Assembly: GCF_028640845.1 (NCBI RefSeq) | Contig: NC_080546.1 | Coordinates: 14,977,520 to 15,041,519, forward strand | Reading direction: 5' to 3' | Origin: Ahaetulla prasina | Lineage: Eukaryota > Chordata > Lepidosauria > Squamata > Colubridae | DNA: 64,000 nt | In this document: positions 34,642 through 46,105 of the stretch, in pieces | Position numbering within the stretch: the first letter of the stretch is position 1 | Layout of the letters: each line of letters opens with the position of its first letter | The notes under the pieces: model-generated | Told to the model about the DNA's origin: nothing | Seen by the model: only the letters and a program-made list of their open reading frames with translations | The model's database searches: none | Made by a program: the position numbers and the translations under genes

Positions 34642-35028
34642 CTAAGCACAGGGGACTAAGTACTGGGTTCCTGCAATACTTTGGATAGAAATGTGGCATT
34701 TCTCGGATATTCCTCCAATGAAGCCTTCGGGACCCTTTACACACGTTAGGTTTAATAACCTGGGGTCCATCCCTTGGAGACTCCCTAATTTCCTGACAGA
34801 CACATTGAACCTGGGGCCTGGCTTCCCTTGGTTGAAGGGATAAAAAACCCTGGCAGAGACAAACTTCTCCGTTTGTCTCTGTAACTCAGCAGCCCCATTT
34901 ATATCTGGGCCAAGACCCAAGAGAGTCATGTTCCCCACAAAATAACTGGTTAAATAACCTAAAAAGGAAAAGTATTCCTTTAAAATATCTGCCCTAAGTC
35001 CTTTTCCTAAGTGGATCAGGTTAAACAC
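34642..35028 (-). other. Unrecognised open reading frame, 128 codons
   Basis: The frame opens directly after a stop with a GTG codon and has no ATG in its first 50 codons. Its translation is of ordinary composition (mixed hydrophobic and charged, with 'FVSARVFYPFNQGKPGPR'), unlike the low-complexity frames elsewhere. I do not recognise a family. It ends next to a LINE tail and may be part of an older transposable element. A real host gene is unlikely. Confidence 0.2.
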
Positions 35029-35039
35029 TCAATATCATT

Positions 35040-35223
35040 AAGTGTTGTATCTTATGATTCTTGACCACTGTTATCTTGTCTTTTTATGTACGCTGAGAGC
35101 ATATGCACCAAAGACAAATTCCTTGTGTGTCCAATCACATTTAGCCAATAAAGAATTCTATTCTATTCTATTCTATTCTATTCTATTCTATTCTATTCTA
35201 TTCTATTCTATTCTATTCTATTC
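35040..35223 (+). mobile_element. LINE 3' tail with (ATTCT)n
   Basis: It contains 'caccaaagacaaattccttg', 'gtccaatcacatttagcc' and AATAAA, then about 14 ATTCT units (35153-35223). It is the same tail as at 33798-34125, in the opposite orientation. Confidence 0.7.
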
Positions 35224-36601
35224 ATTTATATTTGGCTTTTCTGTTAAAGTTTGGAGCTCGCTGTCTCCCCCTCAGTTGGGGGTCCTACTGCAACCTTTCC
35301 TAACTTAGTCATCTCCAGGTAACAATGGACTACAATTCCCGAAGTCCACATTGGCTGAGAGTTCTGGAAATTGTACTTCCAGGCAGAATATACAGCATAT
35401 ATATGGAGGGCACCTGGGCTAAACTGAAGGAAACCAGGGCATATAAATCACTCTATGTTTGTTTGTGGCTGACCATACTTTGGTATTTAATAAATCTTGG
35501 TGGTCAAACAAACCCGTGCTTGTTTAGTGTGTTGAATGAACAAGGTCACCGTAACTCCTAAATCTCATCCAAAATCTTTCCCTCCCTCCCCTCCAGGGTC
35601 GACAGATTGTCCTCTTCCACTGCATGCCCATAACAAAGCAATGGGAAGAGGCTGTGGGAAGCTCAGCCACTGCCTTAAAACACTTTTGGAGTTAAACGCA
35701 TTGTGTGAACATAGCCAACCACCTTTCAGCCTGGCCCGTTGGGGGGAAATCGGTCCATCTGCTTAAGTTAAGAAGTCCGTCTCTCGTAGGGCAAATCTAG
35801 CAAATCTAGTTCAAGGAACCAGGGTTAAGTTAAGGGCGGAAAAGCTCTTTCGTCCTGAGACTGCAAGCTAAAACTCTCCCTAAACTGTCATTCGTTGCTT
35901 TGGGTTGCACGGTAAGCAGAAATGATTGAGGGGGGGGGGGATTTCTTTTACTGCGTTTTCTTACTTCGTAAGAAAAAAGAAACCTGTGGAGTATCTGCCT
36001 TGTTTGTTTGATTGTTTTAAATCCTGCAGAATGAAGTTGGGCAATTTATCTCACTCTTAAGGGCTTGGTGGATGGTGCGTGGCCGCTGCTATCTCCGCGG
36101 CATTTCACCGCTTTCCCTGATGGAGCCAGGAATCAAGGAAGCGCTCCTGAGGCTTCTGGGTCTCTCTTGGCCCGGTGCAAAGCAGAGTTTGCTAACCTGC
36201 GAACCTCCGAAGAGATGCTTCCTTCCCGGGAGGAGGAGGAGGCGGCGGCAGCAGCAGAGCGCAGGATCAGCTGGGTTTGAACGCAAAGCGAAATTAGGAT
36301 TCCGGTCCTTTGGCAGCTTCTAGCACTCTTGTGGTTAGGCAGAGAAGACGCTCCCGGACTCCGATCGCACCCCATCCCTGCTTCGACCCCAAGCCGCTTT
36401 TACCGCAACCTTTCTTCAAACACCACCAGCAGGGGGTGGGGGTGGAGGGTGCGGAGAGGAAGGACCCTCTGGATTCCAACAGAGGCCGCAGCAATGTTTT
36501 CAGAGATAAGGTTGGTTACACACTCGGGCAGTTTTATCTTATTAAAAGCAGTTTAGGACCACAGAAAAGGCTTAGGACTGCTATACAACGCCCCACCTCC
36601 C
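35224..36601. other. Intergenic, nothing recognised
   Basis: No supported gene. A G run lies near 35930, and there is a GC-richer patch at 36060-36500. Confidence 0.4.
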
Positions 36602-37028
36602 ATTTTCCTTCCTTCCTTCTTTTTCTTTCTTCCTTTCCTTCCTTCCTTCCCTCCCTCCTTCCTTCTTTTTCTTTCTTCCTTTCCTTCCTTCCCTCCCTCC
36701 CTCCCTCCCTCCTTCTTTCTTTTTCTTTCTTCCTTTCCTTCCTTCCCTCCCTCCCTCCTTCTTTTTCTTTCTTCCTTTCCTTCCTTCCCTCCCTCCCTTC
36801 TTCCCTCCCCCCTCCCTCCCTCTTTCCTTCTTTTTCTTCCTTTCCTTCCTTCCCTCCCTCCCTCTTTCTTTTTCTATCTTCCTTTCCTCCCTCCCTCCCC
36901 TCCTTTCTTTTTCCTTTCCTTCCTTCTCTCCCTTCTTCCCTCCCTCCTTCTTTCTTTTTCTTTCTTTCTTCCCTTCCTTCCCTCCCTCCCTCCCTTCTTC
37001 CCTCCCGCCTCCCTTCCTCCCGTCCCAT
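36602..37028. repeat. 430-bp polypyrimidine tract with higher-order repeats
   Basis: Almost only C and T on the plus strand: CTTC, CTTT and CCTC units arranged in larger blocks, each with a 'ttctttttctttcttcc' part followed by CCTC runs, about every 40-60 bp. The long frames here are repeats, not proteins. Confidence 0.9.
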
Positions 37029-37690
37029 CTTTCTCAGTTTTGGAAACCTTGCTTTGAATTACCCTTGGAAATTGACGCAAATAGTACCTGGTGATTATTT
37101 AGAAACACCCAGCCTCCCTTTGCTCCCCGAAAACCACCCCCTCTGATCCCAATCTTGAACCCCTCAGATATATTGGACGACAAACGCCCACCGACTCTTT
37201 ATCGGATGATGGGCATTGTGCAAGCAAAGACAGCCCGAAGATTGCGTTTGTCCTTTTTGCAGTCGGTCCATCCTGATTATGATTATTTGTTACTATTAGT
37301 ATCGTCAGCTTCCTGATTAATATTGCGGTCAAAGGGAGCCCGGTTCGGAAGGCTGGTCGCCCCTAGATCTCCAAATTCTCCGCGGCTTGGAAGGGCTTGG
37401 AAAAATATCTTCCTTTCTTGGCCCGAAGGAAAGGTTGGTTCCTAGCAGCTGAGGACGGGCCAGCGGCGGGTTATTCCAAGAGGCGGCTGGCCGTTTGCAC
37501 GTGAAAGCGACTGATTAGCATTTTAACCGGCGGGGAGGGGGGAAATGTATTTCCTTCTGGGGGGGCGGGGAGGAGAAGGTTTGGAAGCTGGAGTTTGAAA
37601 ATAATAATATAAAAGTTGATGAAAAGGAATAAAAGAGGCCATGTTTGCACAAAATCTTTGGCTTTGAGATGTCTAGTTTATAGTTTAGAA
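37029..37690. other. Intergenic, nothing recognised
   Basis: No supported gene. Confidence 0.4.
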
Positions 37691-37791
37691 CAGGAGCGTC
37701 CAACTTTGCCAACTTTAAGCCTGGAGCTGGCTGGGGAATTCTGGGAGTTGAAGTCCTCCAGGCTTAAAGTTGGCAAGGTTAGAGACGCCTG
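37691..37791. mobile_element. Hairpin MITE with perfect 8-bp duplication
   Basis: GTTTAGAA lies at 37683-37690 and 37792-37799. The element starts caggagcgtccaac, ends gttagagacgcctg, and has a 'ggaattctgggagttgaagt' arm. The 8-bp duplication and CAG-type ends place the hairpin family in hAT. Confidence 0.75.
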
Positions 37792-38584
37792 GTTTAGAAT
37801 GCTGGGTCCATCTCGTTATCCAGTCTGTTTTCTTCCTTCTCCTGAGCTGCCCTTCCAAAGGCACCGCTAAACGGGCCTTGAGTGGATGGAAGACCACTAA
37901 GACCAGACCAGGTTGAGAAAGCCAAAGGCAGTGCTTAGTTGCACAGAAACCCCCAATTTCTTGGAGTCATATTTTCCGTTTAAACCAGGCGAGTCTCGTG
38001 GGACAAAAAGGGCGACAGGTTGCAGGTCCAGGATATTGTGCACGCAAATCGGTGTGGAAAAACAAAACAAAAACCAACAACCCACCTGGGAAACTGGACA
38101 ATCTTCCAAAGAAGTGAAGCCAACCAGAGTGACAGAAACTCCGGGAAACCCATACAGGGCACGCGTGGTGTCAGAAGCGGTTCCTTGGACTGGGAGGGAG
38201 GGGGATTTAATCTTCACTATCAATTTACTCTCTCTGTGTGTAGGTCGGCCTATATTTACACTGTTTTTCCCACACACCAAAACAACAGCACAACTCCAGT
38301 GAAGGTGCAAGAGGGTAGCTGTGGCAGGAAAGGGATATTTGAAAAGGACACCACCAGGAAATGACACTTGTAGGATAGGCTAGGTCAGAAGTGGAAAACC
38401 ACCCCAGATTTGGGGAACGAAGTAATGGCTATTAATTCCCACAAACTATAGGATCTGCTCATAAAGCCACAAGGGACAAGCGACTTTATTTTTTAAAAAA
38501 ATAGGCTCAAGTTCAAAGAACACTTTTGCCCTGCGATCTAATTCACATTCTATCTACTCCGGATTAGGCCTGTTTTCCTGCTCA
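37792..38584. other. Intergenic, nothing recognised
   Basis: Frames on both strands overlap here, but none resembles a known protein. Confidence 0.4.
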
Positions 38585-38800
38585 GTTTATTTTATTATTT
38601 ATTTATTTATTTATTTGATCATATTTATATACCGCCCTATCTCCCGAAGGACTCAGGGCGGTTTACAGGCACTTAAAAACACATAAATACAATATAAAAG
38701 CAATTAAAAAACTTATTCTAAAAGCCCAATAATTAAAAATATAGAAATAAAACCCAATTTAAAACCCATAAATTTAAAATCTAACTTATGAACTGCGGCC
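38585..38800 (-). mobile_element. L2-like LINE 3' end
   Basis: On the minus strand: 'aaaccgccctgagtccttcg', then 'gatagggcggtatataaat' and an AATAAATA tail. It is the tail type shared with the SINE at 4107-4373. Confidence 0.6.
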
Positions 38801-41234
38801 AAGCACTTCGTTTCAAAGCTTTTGGTTAATGCTCGAATTTAGGAGCTATGCAAATAAATTAAAACTGGGCTCCCCCAATGCCATGTGCTTAACCCCGGTT
38901 TGTTATCACAAGCCCTAAACCCAAAGCGAAACACTCCTGCCCCGTCAATGGCTTCCGTGGAGCCATTGATGAGGAACTCGGGGGCGAATCTCTTACGTCG
39001 AAGTGCGGCGCATCTGTGTCTGAGAGATGGGCCTCCATTTGAAATGATCTGAGTGGGCAGATTTTTTCCCCCCAGGGGACGGGGGACCCCCGACGATCTT
39101 GGCGCGGCTTAAAGAAAGCATTTAGGGAAAGGGGACCCTGGCAAAGTGAACAGACACCCCCTATTGACAAGAACGGGCCGGGGCGGCCACCCATGGAGAG
39201 CAATCATTTGCTCACTTGCTCTCACTGAAGTTCTCGCCTCGACTTACCTGGTTAATAAAACCGTGGCAATAGCTGAGAAAGTGATGCGAAGAACTTAAAG
39301 AAGGAGCTGAAAAAGACGACCATCAAAGAGTTTCAGCCCATTTCGTTAACATTCGTGTTGCAGACCGCGACACTTCGTCGTCTTGTCAGTCTTGGTAGCA
39401 ATCCTGAGAAACGCGCGCTGGGTTTTTATTAGTTAGTCAAGTTGAACCTCCTATTCTAAATTTACATGTCCCGCTTGGTTAGTGAATTAATCCTGGCTTC
39501 TCGATATTGTAACCGAACCAGTTTGGCTTAAAACGTGAAACCACCAAGGAACTAGCCAAAATTAAAAGTATCCGTGGCTCGGCAGGTCGTTCGAATGCTG
39601 CCACTTCGTGTTTGGCTGACCCGGTGAACGGGCACGTTTGGGGAAGAGAGCTTGAAGGATGGACTGGGATTGTACCACCGTTCTCCTCGCCATCCTGACA
39701 AAATGCCCTCAAAGGAATGGCCAGGGAGAAGCTTTTGGATCGGGAAAAGAGCTAATGTTTAAGAAGCATCGCCCATCAAATATTTCGAGCAGCGTCCACA
39801 CGTACATTTTTGTTAGTTACACTAGAGTCTGAACGCGTGTAAGGGCAGCGGGTACAGTTCCCGCTCGGCCCCGGGGAACGGGAGCGCGGCACTTTTCCGT
39901 GGGGACCTAAAAGAGGCGATCAGCGGGTCTTAAAGAGAAATGTGGACAAACAACACGTGGGAATCAGCCTTTAAAGGGCGGCGTGTCAACCCGATCCGTG
40001 TTGAAAGGAATTCATCGATGGAGCAGGGAAAGTGTAAATTTCTCCGACTTCTTTTTAAGGAAGGAAAGTTACTTTTAGAAATTCTTTCCCTCGAAATTAA
40101 GCCGCGAGAATTCGATAGCACTGTCGAATTGATAGGGGTGGCTGATGGACACTGTAGTCCGAAAATAAGTAAGTAAACAAAGTATCATTATTGTCTTATT
40201 CTTTCAGGTAATCCTGAAAAAGTGAAATCTAATATTTGAGACCGAGAATGGAGCGACAGAATGACTAGAAGTCTCCTTGGGCAATTCTGAGCGGGTTAAG
40301 GGACGCTACGGCCGTCTTTATTTTATTCCACAATTAAAAGTATATCACGATGTTTCATTTTTCAGCTAATCTCCAAGGCCGTTGTTCCTTCCGCCGCCTC
40401 ATTCGCCAAGCAGCTCTTTCTACCGCGTAAGCTGCGTGTAAGCCTGTTATGGTGGGCTGGAGTTTGCTTTTAAAAGGGTGACCGGTCGATTGTAGTACAA
40501 ACAATTTGCCGCTTGAACAGAAAAAAAAAAAAGACTTTTTTTCGGCCGACAGTTAATCGCGAAGTATTTCACACGAAATTCTTGAGCTGCGCTCCCCCCC
40601 TTGTGGTGGAAGGGGGGAAAAACCCGCTGCAATGGAATAGATAGAACTTGGAGTCCCATCAAAAGGCTCTTTTGAGCAGGCATTGAACTTTGAAACTGTT
40701 CAGTCGGGCAGTGAGCCCAAAATAGCTTTCGCAAACAAAACCACTGGAAATGTAAGTAGAATTCTCCTCGGCGGTTTTTAATTGCTTTTCCCTGGGGACA
40801 AACGCAGCCTGGAGTGCCTAATGTCTGGAAAGGAGGAATTTATGCGTGCAAGCTCTGGAAACGGAGGAACGGTGCAAAGGAAGGGTTATTTACCTCTTCC
40901 TCGGAAACCGATGAAATGCGGTTGAATCAAGATCGGAGCTGGGAAAATTGTTAATTTTGCGCCCCGTTGTGTTTGTTGGGTGGGGCAGAACTCGAGGGGG
41001 GAATGCATGACGGAAAACACACTGGCCAAGGGTTTTTCTTCCATTTCTAGGTCCCTACAACATACCATAAACCATAAACCACACAGCTGAGTTTGTGCAA
41101 CGCTGAGCCACCAACAGCCCTTTTAACCAATCGCCATCATGGAAAACCAGGGTATGAAAGAAAAGATGTGCTGGATAAAGACAAAACAGGGAAGAATAAA
41201 CCCAGGAGAAACTTGGAAACATCTCTGTATTTAG
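38801..41234. other. CpG-richer, repeat-poor stretch upstream of NKX6-1
   Basis: No supported coding frame, but CpG is more frequent here (especially 38900-40450) than in the sequence around it, and I see no transposon. It could be a distal regulatory region or a non-coding promoter. This is inference. Confidence 0.3.
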
Positions 41235-41480
41235 GCATCTTTCTAAGACTGACCTTTCAACTCTGTATATGTAGCCCAATTATGACCACCATTGAGCCCA
41301 ACACTTTTGTTGTTGAGACATTTTTAAGTGAGTTTTGCCCCGTTTTGTGATCTTCTTGCCATAGTTGTTAAGTGAATCACTGCAGCGGATAATAATACGG
41401 TTGTTAAGTGAATCTGGCTTCCACATGGATTTTGCTTGTCAAAAGGTTGCAAAAGGTGATCGCATGATCCCAGGAGCCCC
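41235..41480 (+). mobile_element. Tigger-like MITE, 3' truncated
   Basis: 'accaccattgagcccaac', 'gttaagtgaatctggcttcc' and 'aaaaggtgatcgcatgatcc' match the family; the right third is missing. Confidence 0.55.
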
Positions 41481-42276
41481 AAATCCAGACTTTCCATGGC
41501 TTTATTGGACATCTAAGCATAGTTTATTCAATGAAACAATTATCTGGGTTTACGTAGGATGCTGACTCATGTAATAGCCCCATGAACAGGGCTAAAATGT
41601 GTTTGTTCCCCTAACTTGTGATTCATGTGCCATGAAATATGTGATGAAATGAGCACTTCTACAATTTCCTACTCTTGCCTGTAGAGGGCAGGAGAGGATC
41701 TCCACTAGGCTACTGAATTTGGGGGGTCTTTTATCCTTGGGTTTGTGCCAGGCAAGTCTGCTAGTGTTACTATCAGTGTCCAGACATTTCAGAAAGTCCA
41801 TGGCAAACTGTTGCAAGATAATACTGCAAACTTTTGAATTCTGCTCTAAGCCAGCTCATGAAATTTGGCTGGGTGAGACTTCAAAAAAATCTGAGGAGGG
41901 TCTTCCGAGGAGACCCAACTTCACTCTGTAGATGGCATTGCCTGGTTAAGCCTGCCTTCCTAAAAGGGCCATCAAAAGCTTGGCCAGCCAATTACCCCAC
42001 TCCTACACAACTGTAGCCCATAGTGCAAAGAAGGACTGAGAGGGGGGTAGCTATGGCACTCTCTGCTTTGACACATCCTAGGGGTTTGGTTTCCTTGGCT
42101 CCATCATCTCTCCTTGAATGGTCTTTTCTTCTTTTTTCTTCTAACTTGTTAGAGGCAAAGCCTACGAGAAATCTTCATTTCCCAGAGGGCCTCTAGATGC
42201 TGAAGGAAGTAGGTCAGAGCAAGTCTTTTGTTTCTTAAACCAGTATAGCAGTTAATTGGGGCTCTCTCTACACCTG
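41481..42276. other. Intergenic, nothing recognised
   Basis: No supported gene. Confidence 0.4.
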
Positions 42277-42413
42277 GGGGGGGTCTCCAACCTTGGCCGC
42301 TTTGAGACTTGTGGACTTCAACTCCCAGAGTTCCTCAGCCAGCTGGCTAAGGAACTCTGGGAGTTGAAGTCCACAAGTCTTAAAGCAGCCAAAGTTGGAG
42401 ACACCCCCCCCCC
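42277..42413. mobile_element. Hairpin MITE
   Basis: Nearly perfect arms: 'gacttgtggacttcaactcc' and 'gagttgaagtccacaagtc' around 'agccagctggct'. Outer parts are 'ggtctccaaccttggc' and 'gccaaagttggagac'. Poly-G/C runs at both ends hide the target duplication. Confidence 0.65.
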
Positions 42414-42679
42414 TAGACTGCCACTGGATTTGGTTTTACTCCATTGTTTACAGATTATGGCAAATGTACAGTCATTTTTAAGACAATGCCTAGTGATTCA
42501 TGTCCATGTAATTTTCCTAGCAACAGTAGGGAAGTAATTATCCACTGCTTTCTTCTTTCTAGTCTAACCTGTATCTCTGGTATTACAGTATCTGATGGTT
42601 TGTCAACGAAACACAAACCAAACTTGTTTAGCTTCTGAACTCACACAAGATTAGCCGGGTGATGCTACCTGCTGAAATG

Positions 42680-43788
42680 ATGGTTGATTGTTTGAGTACA
42701 CATTGTTGGAGGCTTCTCTGCAAGTACTTTTGTTTACAGTAAGGTGATTAAGAAATCGCATTAAAACTGCCTTCAATTTTCGTAACAAATATACACTCAC
42801 TTGCAAATAAGATGGATGAAATACTCCTCTTAAACAAATACTATTCTGATTTTCGCAATTCAGCAGTCCTATGCTTCTCTGAAACCTGGTTAAATGAATC
42901 AATTGAAAATAGCAGCCTGAACATTCCAGGGTTTCAGATTGAACGATCAGACAGGATTCCAGAAACATCTGGTAAAAAGAAAGGAGGAGGCTTATGCCTA
43001 TATATTAACAGAAACTGGTGTCAAGATTTTAAAATAATTTACAAATTCTGTGACAATTTAGAGACTTTAATTATCAACTGCAAACCTTACCATTCGCCTC
43101 GTGAATTTTCCTCATTTCTTCTAATTGCTGTTTATGTCCCACCACAAGCCTGTGTAAACAAGGCATTACGAACTCTAGCTGACCAAATCATGGAGGCTGA
43201 AGCCAAATACCTTGATTCACTGGCCATTGTTTTGGGAGATCTAAACAAGGCAAACTTAAGGCAAGAGCTACCAAAATACTTTCAGCATGTCAATTGTCCC
43301 ACCAGAGGCAAGAATACTCTAGACCATTGCTACACAACACTAAAAGATGCATATCGGTCTTTACCACGTGCAGCTGTAGGACACTCTGATCATTGCATGA
43401 TTCACCTTGTACCTGCTTACAGGCAAAGACTTAAAACCACAAAACCAATAATTAAATCAGTGAAGACCTGGACGGAGGAATCAAAATTAAAGCTACAGGC
43501 ATGTTTTGACTGCACTGATTGGAATATTTTTAAAGATACCTCTGCAGACCTGGATGAACTCACAGATACTGTAACATCATATGTCAGCTTCTGTGAAGAC
43601 CTATGTGTACCTACAAGGAACTTGCGAATATACAGTAACAACAAACCTTGGTTCACACCTAAACTTAAGCAGCTACGACATTCCAAAGAGGAAGCCTACA
43701 GAAAAGGTGATAAAATGCTGTACAATCAGGCCAGAAATGCACTAACAAGGGAGATCAGAGCAGCAAAAAGAATCACACTTGGCCAATA
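42680..43788 (+). mobile_element. LINE endonuclease fragment joined directly to the LINE tail
   Basis: An open frame of 325 codons starts at ATG 42812 and reads upstream without a stop for some codons (SLANKM). It is an apurinic-type (EEP) endonuclease: 'FSETWLN', 'YVPP', 'VLGDLN' and 'GHSDH' carry the expected E, D/N and H positions. Then comes the linker found before the reverse transcriptase ('NKPWFTPKLKQL'). At 43770 it passes through 'aatcacacttggcc' straight into the LINE's AATAAA and ATTCT tail. The reverse transcriptase is absent. Its clade is L2/CR1/Rex-like, judged from the linker motif. Confidence 0.7.
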
Positions 43789-43888
43789 AAAAATTCTATT
43801 CTATTCTATTCTATTCTATTCTATTCTATTCTATTCTATTCTATTCTATTCTATTCTATTCTATTCTATTCTATTCTATTCTATTCTA
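43789..43888. repeat. (ATTCT)n microsatellite at a LINE end
   Basis: About 19 ATTCT units directly after the AATAAA of the LINE fragment. Confidence 0.9.
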
Positions 43889-44034
43889 ACTGCCCTGCAA
43901 AATTACATTAAGGTCACCAGATGGCAGCAAAGAGTGGTATAAATCTCAATCCTTTTGGTAGCACCTAGTGGTGGTCTGGATTTTTGCAACCCAGAAATGG
44001 TGGCTCAGTGATCATGCTACATAAGGATTCTTTG

Positions 44035-44170
44035 CCACACCAGTTTGAAACCTGGCTGAAAACTGGGAGACGATGAGTTCTAGTCCCGTCTTAGGCTAGA
44101 TGACTTTGGGTCAGTTGCTTTCTCTCAGATCAGCCCAACCCACAGGATTGTTGCTGTGGGGAAAAATCAC
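44035..44170 (+). mobile_element. tRNA-derived SINE fragment
   Basis: 'gatgagttctagtcccgtc' (box-B-like) and 'ggtcagttgctttctctcag' then 'cccacaggattgttgctgtg' match the kind of SINE at 17612-17835. Confidence 0.5.
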
Positions 44171-44754
44171 CTTATTTATGAAAAAATAATAAAGATGATA
44201 TAATCAATATATTACACATAGTATTATAAATAGTTTTAAAAAGAATTTGAACTTTTCCCAGATCAATATAGTAAGTTTACAGAGAGAAAGCCTTATTGGG
44301 TCCATTAGGCTTTATTCCCAAACAACTACATGAATTAGTCCTTCTGTGCAGCCAACAAGAAGATGGTATTTTGTTGCAATTTGCTAAGGCTGCATAACCT
44401 TTACTAAAGTAGCATGCCAGCTATTGATTAGTCTCTTAACCCAAAGAAATGTTGGCACATGTATGCTGAGCCATTCGCCTCCCCCCAGCCCCAGTTCAGT
44501 TTAATAGAAGAGTATTCTGAAATTTAAGTAAGCAAATTGGAAAATGATAATATTCCCTTTGGCTATCTGATGAGAATGTTGTGTGTCTTCTCAGATCATC
44601 AGTCTTCCAGGTAACCCCGCAGTGAACTCCAAACTGAATCCTCCGCTTTAGAAATATTTGGCAGGTTGGTGCCAGGCACCTGGAATTCATTCAATTTATG
44701 ATATTTTGGAGAAATGTGGTTATGATGTGCACATATTTCAGCATTTTCCTTGCC
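44171..44754. other. Intergenic, nothing recognised
   Basis: No supported gene. Confidence 0.4.
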
Positions 44755-45045
44755 ATCTAAGTTCTTGATCATTAATCAGCACTTTTAGACAGATCCTGAA
44801 GATGAAACTCAAATACTTTAGCCACCTAATGAAAAGGAAGGACTCACTGGAGAAGAGCCTAATGCTGGGAAAGATTGAGGGCAAAAGAAGAAGGGGATGA
44901 CAGAGAACGAGGTGGCTGGATGGAGTCACTGAAGCAGTCGGCGTGAGCTTAAATGGACTCCAGAGGACAGGAAGGCCTGGTGGAATGTCCATGGGATTGC
45001 AATGGGTCGGACACAACTTTGCAACTAACCACAACATACACCCAT
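44755..45045 (+). mobile_element. RTE-BovB LINE, 3' end
   Basis: The frame on the plus strand reads the C-terminal part of the BovB protein (LKYFSHLMKRKDSLEKSLML, then a stop in 'KRRRG*QRTRWLDGVTEA'), with the typical ending 'gcaatgggtcggacacaac'. It is 5'-truncated and disabled by an in-frame stop. BovB is known to be shared between squamates and ruminants by horizontal transfer. Confidence 0.75.
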
Positions 45046-45092
45046 GTTTTGCTTGTTACAGATGATTTTTAAAAGGGCAAGAAGCTTGAGAT

Positions 45093-45361
45093 TTCAAGGG
45101 GGATTCAATTTTTTTTTACTATCGGTTCTGTGGGCATGGCTTGGTGGGTGTAGCATGGAAAGGATACTGTAAAATCTCCATTCCCACCCCACTCCAGGGG
45201 AAGGTTACTGCAAAATCCCCATTTTGTCCTGATCAGCTAGGAGGCAGAGAATAGATGGGGGTGGGGCCAGTCAGAAGTGGTATTTACCGGTTCTCCAAAC
45301 TACTCAAAATTTTGCTACCGGTTCTCCAGAACTAGTCAAAACCTGCTGAATACCACCTCTG
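45093..45361. mobile_element. hAT-type MITE, perfect 8-bp duplication
   Basis: CTTGAGAT at 45085-45092 and 45362-45369. The start is worn (ttcaagggggattcaa) and the end is gaataccacctctg. The body is related to 1972-2337 but has fewer internal units. Confidence 0.7.
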
Positions 45362-45369
45362 CTTGAGAT

Positions 45370-45866
45370 GTTTTTTTACATTAGGGATAATATTAAGGAT
45401 TATCAGCTGGCTTCCCGGGAGCTTTTCAGACTAGAAATGAGATGGAATGTGATTGAGGTCAACAAAAGTATGTTGTGCTGTAGATAAAATGGACAAGGAG
45501 AAGCTATTTTTCCCTTTCTAAAAATACTAGAACCAGAGGTCACCCTAATGAAATGGAATCTTGAAAGAATCGGAACAGGCAAAAGGATTATTTCCTGTAC
45601 AACACATAAATTCAGCTTTGCAATTTTCTACCCTGAGATGCTGTCTTGGATGCCAGTTGGACTGGCTTAAAAAAAAAAAAGTTAGATCAAATTCTTGAAA
45701 GTCATGGCAATCCATGGCTCATTGCTTTTTTTTCTCATGGGATGACCTCTGAAAGTGAGCTTCTGGGAGACTTGTGGGTTTTCTTGTGCAGTTGGTTGGC
45801 CACTATGACAACAGACTCCTGCACTAATGGGCTGATAGTCCAATCCATCAACATAATACATACACT
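45370..45866. other. Intergenic, nothing recognised
   Basis: No supported gene. Confidence 0.4.
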
Positions 45867-46105
45867 CAGGGATGGTATTCATTTACTTTCCCTGCTGGTT
45901 CACAAATGTGAGTGTGCACATCCACGCATGCGCCCGGCCTTCTGTGCATGTGCTTTGCTGGGGTGCACACCTTCTGCACATGCCCCCAGCCTCAAAAACG
46001 TGTCTAAATAGGATGGCATAGTGCTGGGGTGAGGGAGCAGGCCCGCCTGCGATTTTCACTACTGGTTTGGGTGAACCGGTCCGAACCGGTTGAATACCAC
46101 CTCTG
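45867..46105. mobile_element. hAT-type MITE
   Basis: It starts cagggatggtattcat and ends gaataccacctctg, with flanks CATACACT and CTTACACT (7 of 8). The interior has the 'gcacgcatgcgc'-rich sequence common to these elements. Confidence 0.65.

Noticed and set aside
36310..37146. Plus-strand open frame of 278 codons rich in Phe, Leu, Pro and Ser
   Set aside because: It reads the polypyrimidine tract; the opposite strand gives an Arg/Glu/Lys/Gly-rich frame from the same repeat.
37897..38367. Minus-strand open frame of 156 codons
   Set aside because: No recognisable domain, contradicted by overlapping frames on the plus strand, no splice or promoter context.
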